A stretch of 64,000 bases of DNA, taken from assembly GCA_947495985.1 (NCBI GenBank), contig CANMBD010000002.1:1-64000 (forward strand). The letters are read 5' to 3'. The translations under genes were made by a program, and so were the position numbers. A model generated the notes under the pieces. It was not told the DNA's origin. It worked only from the letters and a program-made list of their open reading frames with translations, and ran no database searches. Positions 8,984-17,484 of the stretch are shown in pieces (position 1 is the stretch's first letter; each line of letters starts with the position of its first letter). This DNA is from an uncultured Sphingomonadaceae bacterium (GTDB lineage Bacteria > Pseudomonadota > Alphaproteobacteria > Sphingomonadales > Sphingomonadaceae).

Positions 8984-10006
8984 TCACTCCTTCTCCATCG
9001 CCGCGATCCATTCGCTGAGCAAGGCAGCGCCTTCTTCATGGACCAATGACCGGCCAACTTCCGGCATCGCCACACCGGGCTCCAGGCTTTTGAGTCGGTG
9101 CATCATGATACTCTGATCCGGCTCGCCCGGCGCAATCGCAAATTCAAATCCACCGCTACCCCGCCCAGCTGCAACCGGGCGTTTTCCGACACCGATATGA
9201 ACCGGCGATTCCTCTTCATAGGTCAGGAACAGACCCGAATTACTCGCCGATCCCTGACGGTTGTGGCAATGCGCACAGTTAATATCTAGATAGGCCCGCG
9301 CCCGGCTTTCCAATGGCATGCCGTCGTCGGCATAATCCGGTATGGGCGGATGATTGCCAGCGGTTTTTTCGAGCATCGCATTACTGAACAACATGTCCAA
9401 CGTATCATGCGGCAAGTTACGCATCTTCGGCCCGATCGGCACTACCGCGCCAGACAAAGAATGGCATTCCTTGCACTGGTTCTTGTTGGGCGCGGCATAG
9501 CTGATGTCGCGCTTATTCCCGGAAGGATCCGCGAAGCTTACCGGTATTCGTTTGCCCGCCACTTTCAGCGTAGCCTCAGTCTGCTCTGCATTCCAGACAT
9601 AGGGCAAAGCAATCCAGCCATCAGCACGGTGCAAGAGCACCCGGGTTTCGAGCAACCGGTCTTGCCCGTCTATTTCATAGCCAAAGCTTTTGATCAGCGC
9701 GGAGCCAACCGGAAATTGGACTACACCATCACCGCCAGCCACCGCCTTTTTCCCTGTAGGGATATAGATATAGCGGTATTTCTCAGCATAGTCGGTGAAT
9801 AGGGGGCTGTTGAGCTGATAAAGCTCAACGCCCTTGTTCGGCTGCCATCCCGCCTGGTCCTTGAAAAAGCCAAAGTCCGACAGTTTTTTGGGCATGCCTT
9901 TTGCCGTGATCACCGCATCGTCAACCAGCGCGACAGGTGCAGTCGGCGCGGCGCTGACCGCAAAACCGGCAACACAAAGAGCAGTGGCGGCGAGAAAAGT
10001 GCGCAT
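8984..10006 (-). CDS. secreted diheme cytochrome c-like protein (partner of beta-helix protein)
   Basis: Periplasmic protein of 340 residues with a signal peptide (cleavage near VSAAP). Two c-type heme attachment motifs are visible: CKECH at residues 178-182 and CAHCH at 244-248. The N-terminal half (LSDFGFFKDQAGWQPNKGVE, YIPTGKKA, FPVGSALIKSF) matches the conserved SO_2930/HNE_0200-type family that recurrently pairs with a beta-helix repeat protein. Function is unknown; electron transfer or oxidation of a secreted substrate is an inference. Its ATG overlaps the upstream gene's TAA by one base (TAATG), indicating coupled translation. Confidence 0.87.
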   Translation of the reverse strand: MRTFLAATALCVAGFAVSAAPTAPVALVDDAVITAKGMPKKLSDFGFFKDQAGWQPNKGVELYQLNSPLFTDYAEKYRYIYIPTGKKAVAGGDGVVQFPVGSALIKSFGYEIDGQDRLLETRVLLHRADGWIALPYVWNAEQTEATLKVAGKRIPVSFADPSGNKRDISYAAPNKNQCKECHSLSGAVVPIGPKMRNLPHDTLDMLFSNAMLEKTAGNHPPIPDYADDGMPLESRARAYLDINCAHCHNRQGSASNSGLFLTYEEESPVHIGVGKRPVAAGRGSGGFEFAIAPGEPDQSIMMHRLKSLEPGVAMPEVGRSLVHEEGAALLSEWIAAMEKE

Positions 10007-11199
10007 TATTTGAGTGCCGCCTCCATCGAGGCTGGCAAGACGATTGGTGACAGGGCCACGGCTTCATCAGCGCCTTCCTGTTTGTGAAGCGATGGCTTGG
10101 CTTCCGTGGGTGCCTGCCCCACTTTCGTCAGGCCAAGATTAAGCACCGGCACAGCATCATTGACAACAAGCCCCTTTCCGAGCCCATCATATATAATCGC
10201 GGGCAGTGCACCGCCAAAGGCCGCTGCCAGCTGCTGACCGCCATCGAAATCAGGCGCAAACCCCGCCCGGCCGTAGACATTATCCGCGATATAGACATCC
10301 CGCGGGGTAGGATCATAATTGGGGTCATCAAAGCTCTGCGTGTAGGCCACGACCATCACGTTGCTGGTACCATTATTGATCATGGCATTTTCAACAACTT
10401 GCACATTTCGATTAGCCATTACCATCACGCCGGTACCGGCCGGAACACTGGCAACGATATTACCTTCGGGCGCGAAATTGTCCGTATTATTGTTGATGAT
10501 GGCATTGCGCGCGACCAGCACATTATGGCCGCCCATTTGGGGCAGATTCGGCAAGTCAAACACCAATATGCCGCCGGTATTTTCGGTCACCAGATTTTCG
10601 GTGACTTCGGCATCAAAGCTATTCTCAATCTCAATCCCCGCGACATTTTCAATGGCGGTGTTGCGACGGACAATGATATTTTTCGACTGGCCGACATAGA
10701 TGCCAGCATCAGAGGCACCGCGTACAATACTGTCCTGCACGAGGATATCGCTCGCCTCGACCGGATAGATACCATAAGCACCATTGCTGGCTTTCGGACC
10801 GCCGGTCCATTCCACGCGGATCGCGTGATAGACGATCCGGTCTGCGCCTTTCGATTTAATGCCATCGCCCTTGCTGTCCTCAACCGCGAAATCGCGCAAC
10901 ACAACATCATCAGAAGTGACCAGCAAGCCCTCGCCCGCTCCAAGCTGCCCTGCAAAACTGAGAATACTCTTGTCCATTCCAGCACCGCGAACAGTGACTT
11001 TGTCGACATCGAGCGATAGGCCATCGGTCAGTTCAAACGTCCCCGCACCGAGCTCAACCACATCACCTGGTTCCGCGAGAATCAGCGCCTCCTGAAGCCG
11101 TTCCTGCGCATCGGCGCCCGCTTCGACGGTAATGGTTTTGGCCAGCGCCGGCATAGTGCAGCACAAAGCTGTGGCGGCTAGTAAAGTCCGGATCATCAT
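10006..11199 (-). CDS. secreted parallel beta-helix repeat protein
   Basis: About 397 residues, exported by a signal peptide (MIRTLLAATALCCTMPALA). The body is a right-handed parallel beta-helix: repeated turns rich in Asn, Ile and Val, such as NIIVRRNTAIENVAGIEIEN and AEVTENLVTENTGGILVFD, of the kind found in NosD and pectate-lyase-like proteins. Start: ATG 11199 follows GGAGA at good spacing; an in-frame ATG at 11211 has no ribosome site and 11196 is also possible. It forms a two-gene unit with the diheme protein downstream. Polysaccharide binding or cleavage is a guess from the fold; no catalytic residues can be assigned. Confidence 0.87.
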   Translation of the reverse strand: MMIRTLLAATALCCTMPALAKTITVEAGADAQERLQEALILAEPGDVVELGAGTFELTDGLSLDVDKVTVRGAGMDKSILSFAGQLGAGEGLLVTSDDVVLRDFAVEDSKGDGIKSKGADRIVYHAIRVEWTGGPKASNGAYGIYPVEASDILVQDSIVRGASDAGIYVGQSKNIIVRRNTAIENVAGIEIENSFDAEVTENLVTENTGGILVFDLPNLPQMGGHNVLVARNAIINNNTDNFAPEGNIVASVPAGTGVMVMANRNVQVVENAMINNGTSNVMVVAYTQSFDDPNYDPTPRDVYIADNVYGRAGFAPDFDGGQQLAAAFGGALPAIIYDGLGKGLVVNDAVPVLNLGLTKVGQAPTEAKPSLHKQEGADEAVALSPIVLPASMEAALK

Positions 11200-11322
11200 T
11201 TTCTCTCCCATTTACGGGGGATAATGACGCAATTTTGTTCCCTTGCCAATAGCATTGACAAGACTGTTAGTAATAGAGCTCGTCCTTTCTAAGCCGTTTT
11301 CTTTTCTCTAGCTGCCGAACGA

Positions 11323-11889
11323 TCAACCTTCAGGCATCGTCCCGGGACGCAGATAAGCAAACATATGCGGTATGTAATCCGCCTTGCCGAGTTCGACTTT
11401 CTCGCTGCGCAATATGGCATATGCGGTCATCAGGTGGAAATAAAACTGAACCAGCGCCCAATCGCGGGCATATTGCTCTGCAGTCAAGTCGAAGATCATA
11501 CCGTTGGGCAATTCATGAGCGACAGGTCTGCCGGGGTCTCCATCCAGCGCGTCAGAAGGGAGGCCCTCCAGCAAGGCAAGCGTTTCATCAATCCGGGCCT
11601 GCGCATCCGAAAGTGAGCCAGGATGTTCTCCGCCATTCCGGCCCTCATTGACAAGGTCATCGAGAGAGTCCGGAAAAGCCTCCCCCCGAAGCCGGTATAT
11701 TCCTTCCTGCGCCTGCACGCAGACAAAGCGAACCTGAGTCGAAAGCGGAAACATGTCAGGTGCCAGACGCGCGGACAGCAAAGCCTCCGCATCAGCCTCC
11801 GGCATTTGTGCCTGCGCTTTCGTCAACCAGCCCGAAAGCGATTTCAGCATTTGCATATAAGTTGGGACGAGGAGCTTCGTTAATGACAT
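11323..11889 (-). CDS. DUF1993 family protein
   Basis: Cytoplasmic protein of about 188 residues. The start MSLTKLLVPTYMQMLKSLSG, a central stretch from FPLSTQVRFVCVQAQEG, and the histidine-containing FYFHLMTAYAILR are characteristic of DUF1993, a helical-bundle family related in fold to DinB-like proteins. Function is unknown. I chose ATG 11889; the open frame extends to a TTG at 11904. It is followed upstream by the racemase gene in the same direction (25 bases), suggesting a short operon. Confidence 0.85.
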   Translation of the reverse strand: MSLTKLLVPTYMQMLKSLSGWLTKAQAQMPEADAEALLSARLAPDMFPLSTQVRFVCVQAQEGIYRLRGEAFPDSLDDLVNEGRNGGEHPGSLSDAQARIDETLALLEGLPSDALDGDPGRPVAHELPNGMIFDLTAEQYARDWALVQFYFHLMTAYAILRSEKVELGKADYIPHMFAYLRPGTMPEG

Positions 11890-11914
11890 GAGTTTCTCTT
11901 TCAATATCGGACCA

Positions 11915-12610
11915 CTATTGCTCCGCTAAAATCCAGTCGACTGCGGCATCCGCATGGATTTCCGTGCTGTCATATATCGGCAGGATATTCGCCTTGGTGT
12001 CGATGATCAGGTCCAGTTCAGTACAGCCGATTACAATCGCTTCTACTTCCTGTTTGGCGATATTGGTGATGAAGGTTTTCAATGTCCGCTCGGAATCGCG
12101 CTTCACCTTGCTGAACATCAGCTCCTCGTAAATGATCCGCTCAATCTCCTCGACCCGGTCCTCGTCCGGCGGGGTCAGGGTAATGCCCTTTCCGACCAAT
12201 CGTTTGCGGTAAAAACCCTCGGTCATCACGTTGCGGGTGCCGAGCAGGGTGGCCGTCTTCACTCCATCCGCAACCATCTGGTCACCGACGCAATCAGCGA
12301 TATGCAGGATTGGCACGTCCACTTCTGGCGCAACCTGTTCGTATATCTTGTGCATGGCGTTGGAACAGATCAGGATGGCGGTCGCTCCTGATTGCTCCAG
12401 CCGCTTGGCGGAGCGCGTCATCAGACCGGCGGCCGCATCCCAGTCATCATCCGACTGAAGGCGTGCATAGTCATTAAAGTTCACGCTCTCAATCAGCAGG
12501 TGCGCACTGGCAAAGCCGCCCAGCTTGCGCTGCACTTCGCTGTTGATTCGGCGATAATAGCTCTCGGTCGAAACCCAGGACATACCGCCGATCAGACCAA
12601 TTTTACGCAT
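11915..12610 (-). CDS. aspartate/glutamate racemase family protein
   Basis: PLP-independent amino-acid racemase of the Asp/Glu/hydantoin superfamily (YgeA/RacX type), about 231 residues. Starts MRKIGLIGGMSWVSTESYY, with catalytic-cysteine regions at ILICSNAMHK and IVIGCTELDLI, the two Cys that usually act as the acid-base pair. ATG 12610 has AGGGAAG at correct spacing; the frame opens earlier at TTG 12628. Substrate within the family (aspartate, or a broad-specificity D-amino acid) cannot be decided. Possible role in D-amino-acid supply for peptidoglycan is inference. Confidence 0.88.
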   Translation of the reverse strand: MRKIGLIGGMSWVSTESYYRRINSEVQRKLGGFASAHLLIESVNFNDYARLQSDDDWDAAAGLMTRSAKRLEQSGATAILICSNAMHKIYEQVAPEVDVPILHIADCVGDQMVADGVKTATLLGTRNVMTEGFYRKRLVGKGITLTPPDEDRVEEIERIIYEELMFSKVKRDSERTLKTFITNIAKQEVEAIVIGCTELDLIIDTKANILPIYDSTEIHADAAVDWILAEQ

Positions 12611-12658
12611 CAATATCTTCCCTGACAAAGTTGTCCGCTTTGCCGGAATCAGATCCTG

Positions 12659-14230
12659 CTAAAGCGATTTGACGATATCTTCGCACATTTTCTTGGCATC
12701 GGACAACAGCATCATGGTTTGATCCATGTAAAATACCTCATTGTCCACGCCAGCATAGCCGACCCCGCCCATGGAGCGCTTGATGAAGAAGATCGTCTTG
12801 GCCTTGTCCACATCGAATACCGGCATGCCGTAAATGGGCGAACCCTTGTCGGTCTTGGCCGCCGGGTTGACCACGTCATTGGCACCAATGACAAAGGCAA
12901 CATCAGCCTGCGCAAATTCGCTGTTGATATCTTCCAGCTCAAACACCTCATCATAAGGCACATTGGCTTCCGCAAGCAGCACGTTCATATGCCCGGGCAT
13001 CCGGCCTGCGACCGGGTGAATGGCATATTTGACGCTGACGCCTTCTTCTTTGAGCATATCGCCCATTTCACGCAAAGCATGCTGGGCCTGTGCCACAGCC
13101 ATACCATAGCCGGGCACGATGATGACACTTTCCGCCTGCTTCATCATGTAAGCCGCGTCTTCGGCGCTTCCGCGTTTCCATGGCCGGTCGATCTTCTCGG
13201 CCCCTTCCGATGGTCCGCTGTCCGCACCAAAGCCGCCGGCGATCACGCTGATGAAGCTGCGGTTCATCGCTTTACACATGATATAGGAAAGGATCGCACC
13301 TGACGAACCAACCAGCGCGCCGGTAATGATCATCGCGGTGTTGCCCAGCGTAAAGCCCATCGCCGCCGCGGCCCAGCCGGAATAGCTGTTCAGCATCGAC
13401 ACAACGACCGGCATGTCCGCGCCGCCAATCGGGATAATCAGCAGGAAGCCGATAACAAAGGCCAGCGCCACGATGGTCCAGAAGATCATCGCCGTTTCAA
13501 CGGTAGGCAGGACCGCGAAATAGGCAGTCAGGCCGATGATACCCGCCAGCACGCCCAGATTGATCACATGACGTCCCGGCAGCATGATCGGTGCACCGGA
13601 CATATTGCCGTTCAATTTCAGGAATGCGATAACCGAACCGGAGAAGGTAATCGCACCAATGGCAACGCCAAGGCCGAGTTCGACCCGGCTGACGACCAGT
13701 ATCTCACCGGCTGCGTCGACAATGTTAAAAGCCCCCGGATTGAGATAGGCAGCAATACCAACCAGCACCGCCGCCATACCGACAAGGCTGTGAAAAGCCG
13801 CAACAAGCTGCGGCATATCGGTCATCGGGATGCGCCGGGCGATCACAAAACCAATCGCGCCACCAATGGCAATGGCAACACCGATTTCCGGCAAGCTGGC
13901 AATATCATGCGTGACCAAAGTCGTGACCACGGCGATCAGCATACCGATCATGCCGAAACGATTGCCGCGCCGGCTGGATTCGGGCGATGAGAGCCCACGC
14001 AGAGCCAAAATGAACAGGACGCCAGAGACCAGATAGGCCACCGCCACCCAAGGATTAACCGCTTCGCCGGATGCCGCCATTGCCGGCGTGGCAAAACAAA
14101 ACATAAGCACGGCCATCAAGACTTTCGTCATCCCAGCGAAAGCTGGGATCTGCCTGACGCTTGGCGCTATATTTGAGGAGATCCCAGCGTTCGCTGGGAT
14201 GACGGCAACAGCAGATTGATCACGGCGCAT
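12659..14230 (-). CDS. pntB: NAD(P) transhydrogenase subunit beta
   Basis: Membrane domain and NADP(H)-binding domain III of the proton-translocating transhydrogenase, which transfers hydride from NADH to NADP+. The body (from NPWVAVAYLVSGVLFILALR) has about nine membrane segments, then the nucleotide-binding domain with GYGMAVAQAQHALREM and ANDVVNPAAK. ATG 14230 overlaps the pntAB stop by one base (TAATG). Between this ATG and the first membrane segment lies an odd 45-residue leader, most of it encoded by a palindromic repeat (14126-14204). Internal ATGs at 14131, 14116 and 14104 could be the true start; from 14116 the leader looks like a signal peptide ending ATPAMA. Length from the first membrane segment on is normal. 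Confidence 0.93.
   Translation of the reverse strand: MRRDQSAVAVIPANAGISSNIAPSVRQIPAFAGMTKVLMAVLMFCFATPAMAASGEAVNPWVAVAYLVSGVLFILALRGLSSPESSRRGNRFGMIGMLIAVVTTLVTHDIASLPEIGVAIAIGGAIGFVIARRIPMTDMPQLVAAFHSLVGMAAVLVGIAAYLNPGAFNIVDAAGEILVVSRVELGLGVAIGAITFSGSVIAFLKLNGNMSGAPIMLPGRHVINLGVLAGIIGLTAYFAVLPTVETAMIFWTIVALAFVIGFLLIIPIGGADMPVVVSMLNSYSGWAAAAMGFTLGNTAMIITGALVGSSGAILSYIMCKAMNRSFISVIAGGFGADSGPSEGAEKIDRPWKRGSAEDAAYMMKQAESVIIVPGYGMAVAQAQHALREMGDMLKEEGVSVKYAIHPVAGRMPGHMNVLLAEANVPYDEVFELEDINSEFAQADVAFVIGANDVVNPAAKTDKGSPIYGMPVFDVDKAKTIFFIKRSMGGVGYAGVDNEVFYMDQTMMLLSDAKKMCEDIVKSL
14126..14204. repeat. palindromic repeat element inside the 5' end of pntB
   Basis: Two 26-base arms, at 14126-14151 and 14179-14204, are inverted copies differing at one position. 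Each arm is itself a hairpin (ATCCCAGCG and CGCTGGGAT halves), so the element folds as paired stem-loops. On the minus strand it encodes the peptide VIPANAGISSNIAPSVRQIP and then AFAGMT, a translation that typifies dispersed intergenic palindromes in many proteobacteria (known pattern). Here it stays in frame between a coupled start codon and the conserved PntB sequence. Confidence 0.85.
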
Positions 14231-14526
14231 TATTTGCGCTCCTTTTTCTTGTACATTGCGAGCATGCGCTCGGTCACGGCAAAGCCGCCAAATATGTTCA
14301 CGCTGGCCAGAACGACGCCGACAAGGCCAAGCCATTTCGCTGTCTGACCGCCATCAGCCTGCGAGCCCGCTGCTGCCGCAATCAGGGCGCCGACAATGAT
14401 CACCGAGCTAATCGCATTGGTCACCGCCATCAGCGGCGTATGCAGCGCCGGCGTCACCGACCAGACAACATAATAGCCCACAAAACAGGCCAATACGAAG
14501 ATTGAGAGAATTGATATAAAGTCCAT
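14230..14526 (-). CDS. pntAB: NAD(P) transhydrogenase subunit alpha part 2
   Basis: Small membrane subunit of the split alpha chain, 98 residues with about three transmembrane segments (ILSIFVLACFVGYYVVWSVT; MAVTNAISSVIIVGALIAA; WLGLVGVVLASVNIFGGFAV). The TPALHTPLMAVTNAIS segment is a hallmark of domain II. The three-subunit arrangement (PntAA, PntAB, PntB) is common in alphaproteobacteria such as Rhodospirillum. It lies ten bases after pntAA and overlaps pntB by one base. Confidence 0.93.
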   Translation of the reverse strand: MDFISILSIFVLACFVGYYVVWSVTPALHTPLMAVTNAISSVIIVGALIAAAAGSQADGGQTAKWLGLVGVVLASVNIFGGFAVTERMLAMYKKKERK

Positions 14527-14536
14527 TTTTCTGCCC

Positions 14537-15667
14537 TTAGCTCGCCAGAAGGCGCTCGTTCACAACTTTACCGTCTTTGGTCAGACGGATGCCCAGCGTC
14601 ACTTCATCATCATCGGGAAGCACTGGCCGTTTGGCCTCTTCATCCCAATAGGCGCTGAGGAAATTATAGAGGTTACGGGCAAATAATGCGGAGCTATCCG
14701 CCGCCATGGTCGATGGCATATTCTGTGCACCGTAGATTTTAACGCCGTGCTTTTCGACAACCTTGCCAGGCTCTGCGCCTTCGACATTGCCGCCTTGCTC
14801 GGCAGCCAGATCAACAATCACGCTGCCCGTGCGCATCGTCGCGATCTGGGCGTCACTGATTAGACGCGGTGCCGGACGTCCGGGGATCAAAGCGGTAGTA
14901 ATCACGATATCCTGCTTGGCGATATGCTTGGATACCAGTTCGGCTTGCGCTTTTTGATATTCCTCGCTCATTTCGGTCGCGTAACCGCCGGTACCTTCGC
15001 CCTCGATTCCCGCGACATCTTCAACAAAAATGGGCTTTGCGCCGAGCGATTGAATCTGTTCCTTGGTCGCGGCCCTTACATCGGTTGCCGATACTTGTGC
15101 GCCGAGACGCCGGGCTGTCGCAATCGCCTGCAAACCGGCAACGCCGACGCCCATGACAAAACATTTTGCGGCAGAAACCGTACCTGCAGCCGTCATCATC
15201 ATCGGAAAAGCGCGGCCATAATGGGAACCCGCTTCGAGCACGGCCTTATAGCCGGACAGGTTGGACTGGGACGACAAAATATCCATCGACTGCGCACGAG
15301 TAATGCGCGGCATGAATTCCATCGCCAATGCATCAATGCCAAGCCCCGCATATTCATCAACCCGTGCCCGTTCGCCAAAAGGATTGAGGCTGGCAACCAG
15401 CCAAGCACCCTTTTTCATGCCATTTAGCGACTTGGGGTCGGGGCCCTGAACACCCAGAACGATGTCGGCATCTTTCAAAACCGCAGCGCGCGTGGCCATG
15501 CTGGCTCCTGCAGCCTCATAGTCCGAATCCGCAATAGAAGCCGACAAGCCAGCCCCTTTTTCCACCGCCATGGTGGCGCCTAGTGCCGTGAACTTCTTAA
15601 CCGTTTCCGGGGAAGCACTAACCCGCCGCTCACCGTCGGCGAGTTCTTTCAATACCGCTATTTTCAA
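14537..15667 (-). CDS. pntAA: NAD(P) transhydrogenase subunit alpha part 1
   Basis: Soluble NAD(H)-binding domain I of transhydrogenase, 376 residues, related to alanine dehydrogenase. Starts with KIAVLKELADGERRVSASPE, has the Rossmann glycine motif in FVMGVGVAGLQAIATARRLG, and a TTALIPGRPAPRLI segment. The start codon is TTG at 15667, with GGA upstream, and no ATG fits the conserved N-terminus; a TTG start may hold expression down. It heads the pntAA-pntAB-pntB operon, preceded 12 bases upstream by the oxidase subunit IV peptide gene, so all four may be cotranscribed. Confidence 0.94.
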   Translation of the reverse strand: MKIAVLKELADGERRVSASPETVKKFTALGATMAVEKGAGLSASIADSDYEAAGASMATRAAVLKDADIVLGVQGPDPKSLNGMKKGAWLVASLNPFGERARVDEYAGLGIDALAMEFMPRITRAQSMDILSSQSNLSGYKAVLEAGSHYGRAFPMMMTAAGTVSAAKCFVMGVGVAGLQAIATARRLGAQVSATDVRAATKEQIQSLGAKPIFVEDVAGIEGEGTGGYATEMSEEYQKAQAELVSKHIAKQDIVITTALIPGRPAPRLISDAQIATMRTGSVIVDLAAEQGGNVEGAEPGKVVEKHGVKIYGAQNMPSTMAADSSALFARNLYNFLSAYWDEEAKRPVLPDDDEVTLGIRLTKDGKVVNERLLAS

Positions 15668-15679
15668 GGGTTATTCCAA

Positions 15680-15805
15680 TCAGGTAACAAGAAGAATGAT
15701 GACCAGTATCGTCACGAGAGCCGTGATGATCGTTCCGATCTTTAGCCATGAGAGAAAGCGGCCATACGTCTCTTCCGCCGATTTCATATTGTTATCAGAA
15801 GCCAT
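15680..15805 (-). CDS. aa3-type cytochrome c oxidase subunit IV-like peptide
   Basis: Forty-one-residue single-span membrane peptide: MASDNNMKSAEETYGRFLSW followed by a hydrophobic segment to LLVT. It matches the bacterial aa3 oxidase subunit IV family, a small helix packed against the oxidase core. The start is ATG 15805, preceded by GGAGG four bases upstream; the frame opens earlier, to 15868, without a ribosome site. Location directly before the transhydrogenase operon is frequently seen in alphaproteobacteria, away from the main oxidase genes. Confidence 0.83.
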   Translation of the reverse strand: MASDNNMKSAEETYGRFLSWLKIGTIITALVTILVIILLVT

Positions 15806-15954
15806 GGTTCCTCCAAATATTCGAATAAAGATTGTCGCTGCTCTAACCATATATATCGCATGGCTCAAGGCCTCGTAAGCCGATTTACCCTAATAAGAGT
15901 GATAGAAAATATCAGCAGGTCTTAATCCGGTCTTTACCCCTCGTTGCTACAGAA

Positions 15955-17412
15955 ATGGTTCATTCTGGCACATATAGGGTAAAAATGGCTCAAAACGGCA
16001 CAAAATTGCTGATGCTAATCGATGATGAACCGGCGCAATGTCGGCTAATTTCGGCTCTTGCATCGCGCGCGGGTTATCGCACTATCTTTGCGCGCGACGC
16101 CGAAACCGCCATTGCTACACTGGGTACACAAGATGGCATGATGCTGGACGCCATTATCCTGGACCATTGGGCACCGGGATCAGAGGCTACTGAGCTGATT
16201 ACCGAACTCAAATCGCGCCGCCCTGCGCTGCCCATATTAATGCTGACCGCTGTTGGCTCGGTGACGGAAGCCGTTGATGCCGTTCGGGCCGGCGCGACCG
16301 ACTATCTGATCAAGCCGGTTGCTCCGGAACAGATGTTGCAGGCTTTGACAACCGCCGTGGAAACGTCAAAGGAAGCAGGTGAGCTGCAGCCGCTTAGTGA
16401 AAAAATCACGGCACCGCTGGAATTTGAAGAAATTGTCGGCGCGGCACCAGCCTTCCGCGCGGCCCTTGCGATAGCGGCCAAAGCGGCACGTGCCCGCGTA
16501 CCTGTGCTGATCGAAGGCGAAGGCGGCGTAGGCAAGGAAGTCATTGCCGACGCCATTCACGCGGCAAGCCCGCGCTCCAAGCAACCATTTTTGAAAGTCA
16601 ATTGTGGTGCGATCATCGGCAATCTGCTTGATTCGATTCTGTTCGGTCATGAGAAAGGCGCCTTTACCGGTGCCTTTGACCGTAAAATCGGCCTTCTACA
16701 ACAGGCAGAAGGCGGCACGATCTTCCTTGATGAGGTTGACCGACTGCCTCCGGAAACACAGGTTCGCCTGCTACGCTTTCTCAAGTCTTCCGAGATTCAG
16801 CCCTTGGGCAGCCCGAACAGTTTCCAGATTGATGTTCGGGTCATCGCTGCAACCAATCGTTCGCTGGATCAGGAGGTTAAAAAAGAGCGCTTCCGTGAAG
16901 ACCTCTATTACCGTCTGAATGTGGTGCAGCTTACCATCCCGCCCCTGCGAGACCGGACTGGTGATATTCCTGCCCTTGCCAGACATTTTTTGACTCGGCT
17001 GGCGTTGCAGCCTGGGCTTCGCAGCCTCGGCATTACAGACGAAGCGTTGAATTTGCTGCGCAGCTACCAATGGCCGGGCAATGTCCGCCAATTGCAAAGT
17101 GTTTTGTTTCGGGCCGCCGTAATGTGCGATCGCGATGCGCTTACCTGCGACGAGTTTCCGCAGATTGCATCTTTCGTCGCCGATTCCGGTGATACACATC
17201 CACCTATGCCGAGCAGCCCGGAAGGTATTGGTGTTACATTATATTCTGAAGACGGCAATTTACGCCCGCTGGAAGAAATCGAAGCCGATGTCATTCGCCT
17301 GGCTATCGGTCACTATCGTGGACGCATGACCGAGGTCGCACGCCGTCTCGGCATTGGCCGCTCTACTCTCTACCGCAAACTGGCGGATCTGGGAATCGAC
17401 AACGCGGCCTGA
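15955..17412 (+). CDS. sigma-54-dependent response regulator (NtrC family)
   Basis: Transcription activator of RNA polymerase-sigma-54, 485 residues. Receiver domain at residues about 16-135 with acidic pair LIDDEP and a probable phosphorylated Asp70 (AIILDHWAPG). AAA+ domain follows: a Walker A-like GEGGVGKEV, GAFTGA (sigma-54 contact loop) in GHEKGAFTGAFDRK, Walker B GGTIFLDEVD, and the arginine region FREDLYYRLN. A Fis-type HTH ends the protein (VARRLGIGRSTLYRKLADLG). No histidine kinase is adjacent. ATG 15985 (MAQNG) is an equally good start. It could be a regulator of the sigma-54 flagellar promoters further along, but nothing here shows that. Confidence 0.92.
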   Translation: MVHSGTYRVKMAQNGTKLLMLIDDEPAQCRLISALASRAGYRTIFARDAETAIATLGTQDGMMLDAIILDHWAPGSEATELITELKSRRPALPILMLTAVGSVTEAVDAVRAGATDYLIKPVAPEQMLQALTTAVETSKEAGELQPLSEKITAPLEFEEIVGAAPAFRAALAIAAKAARARVPVLIEGEGGVGKEVIADAIHAASPRSKQPFLKVNCGAIIGNLLDSILFGHEKGAFTGAFDRKIGLLQQAEGGTIFLDEVDRLPPETQVRLLRFLKSSEIQPLGSPNSFQIDVRVIAATNRSLDQEVKKERFREDLYYRLNVVQLTIPPLRDRTGDIPALARHFLTRLALQPGLRSLGITDEALNLLRSYQWPGNVRQLQSVLFRAAVMCDRDALTCDEFPQIASFVADSGDTHPPMPSSPEGIGVTLYSEDGNLRPLEEIEADVIRLAIGHYRGRMTEVARRLGIGRSTLYRKLADLGIDNAA

Positions 17413-17484
17413 TCTGAAGGTTTGATCCAACCACTTGATCTTCCCAGTTGATGTTTAACGCTGCACTCCCTAAGTCTAGCGAAC

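Noticed and set aside
10084..11019. Open frame of 311 codons antisense to the beta-helix gene
   Set aside because: The complementary strand encodes a signal peptide and beta-helix repeats; the antisense product has no start-site or motif support.
15955..17412. Flagellar master activator FlbD
   Set aside because: It has the right domains for activating sigma-54, but lies 26 kb from the flagellar cluster beside transhydrogenase genes; nothing in the sequence ties it to flagella.
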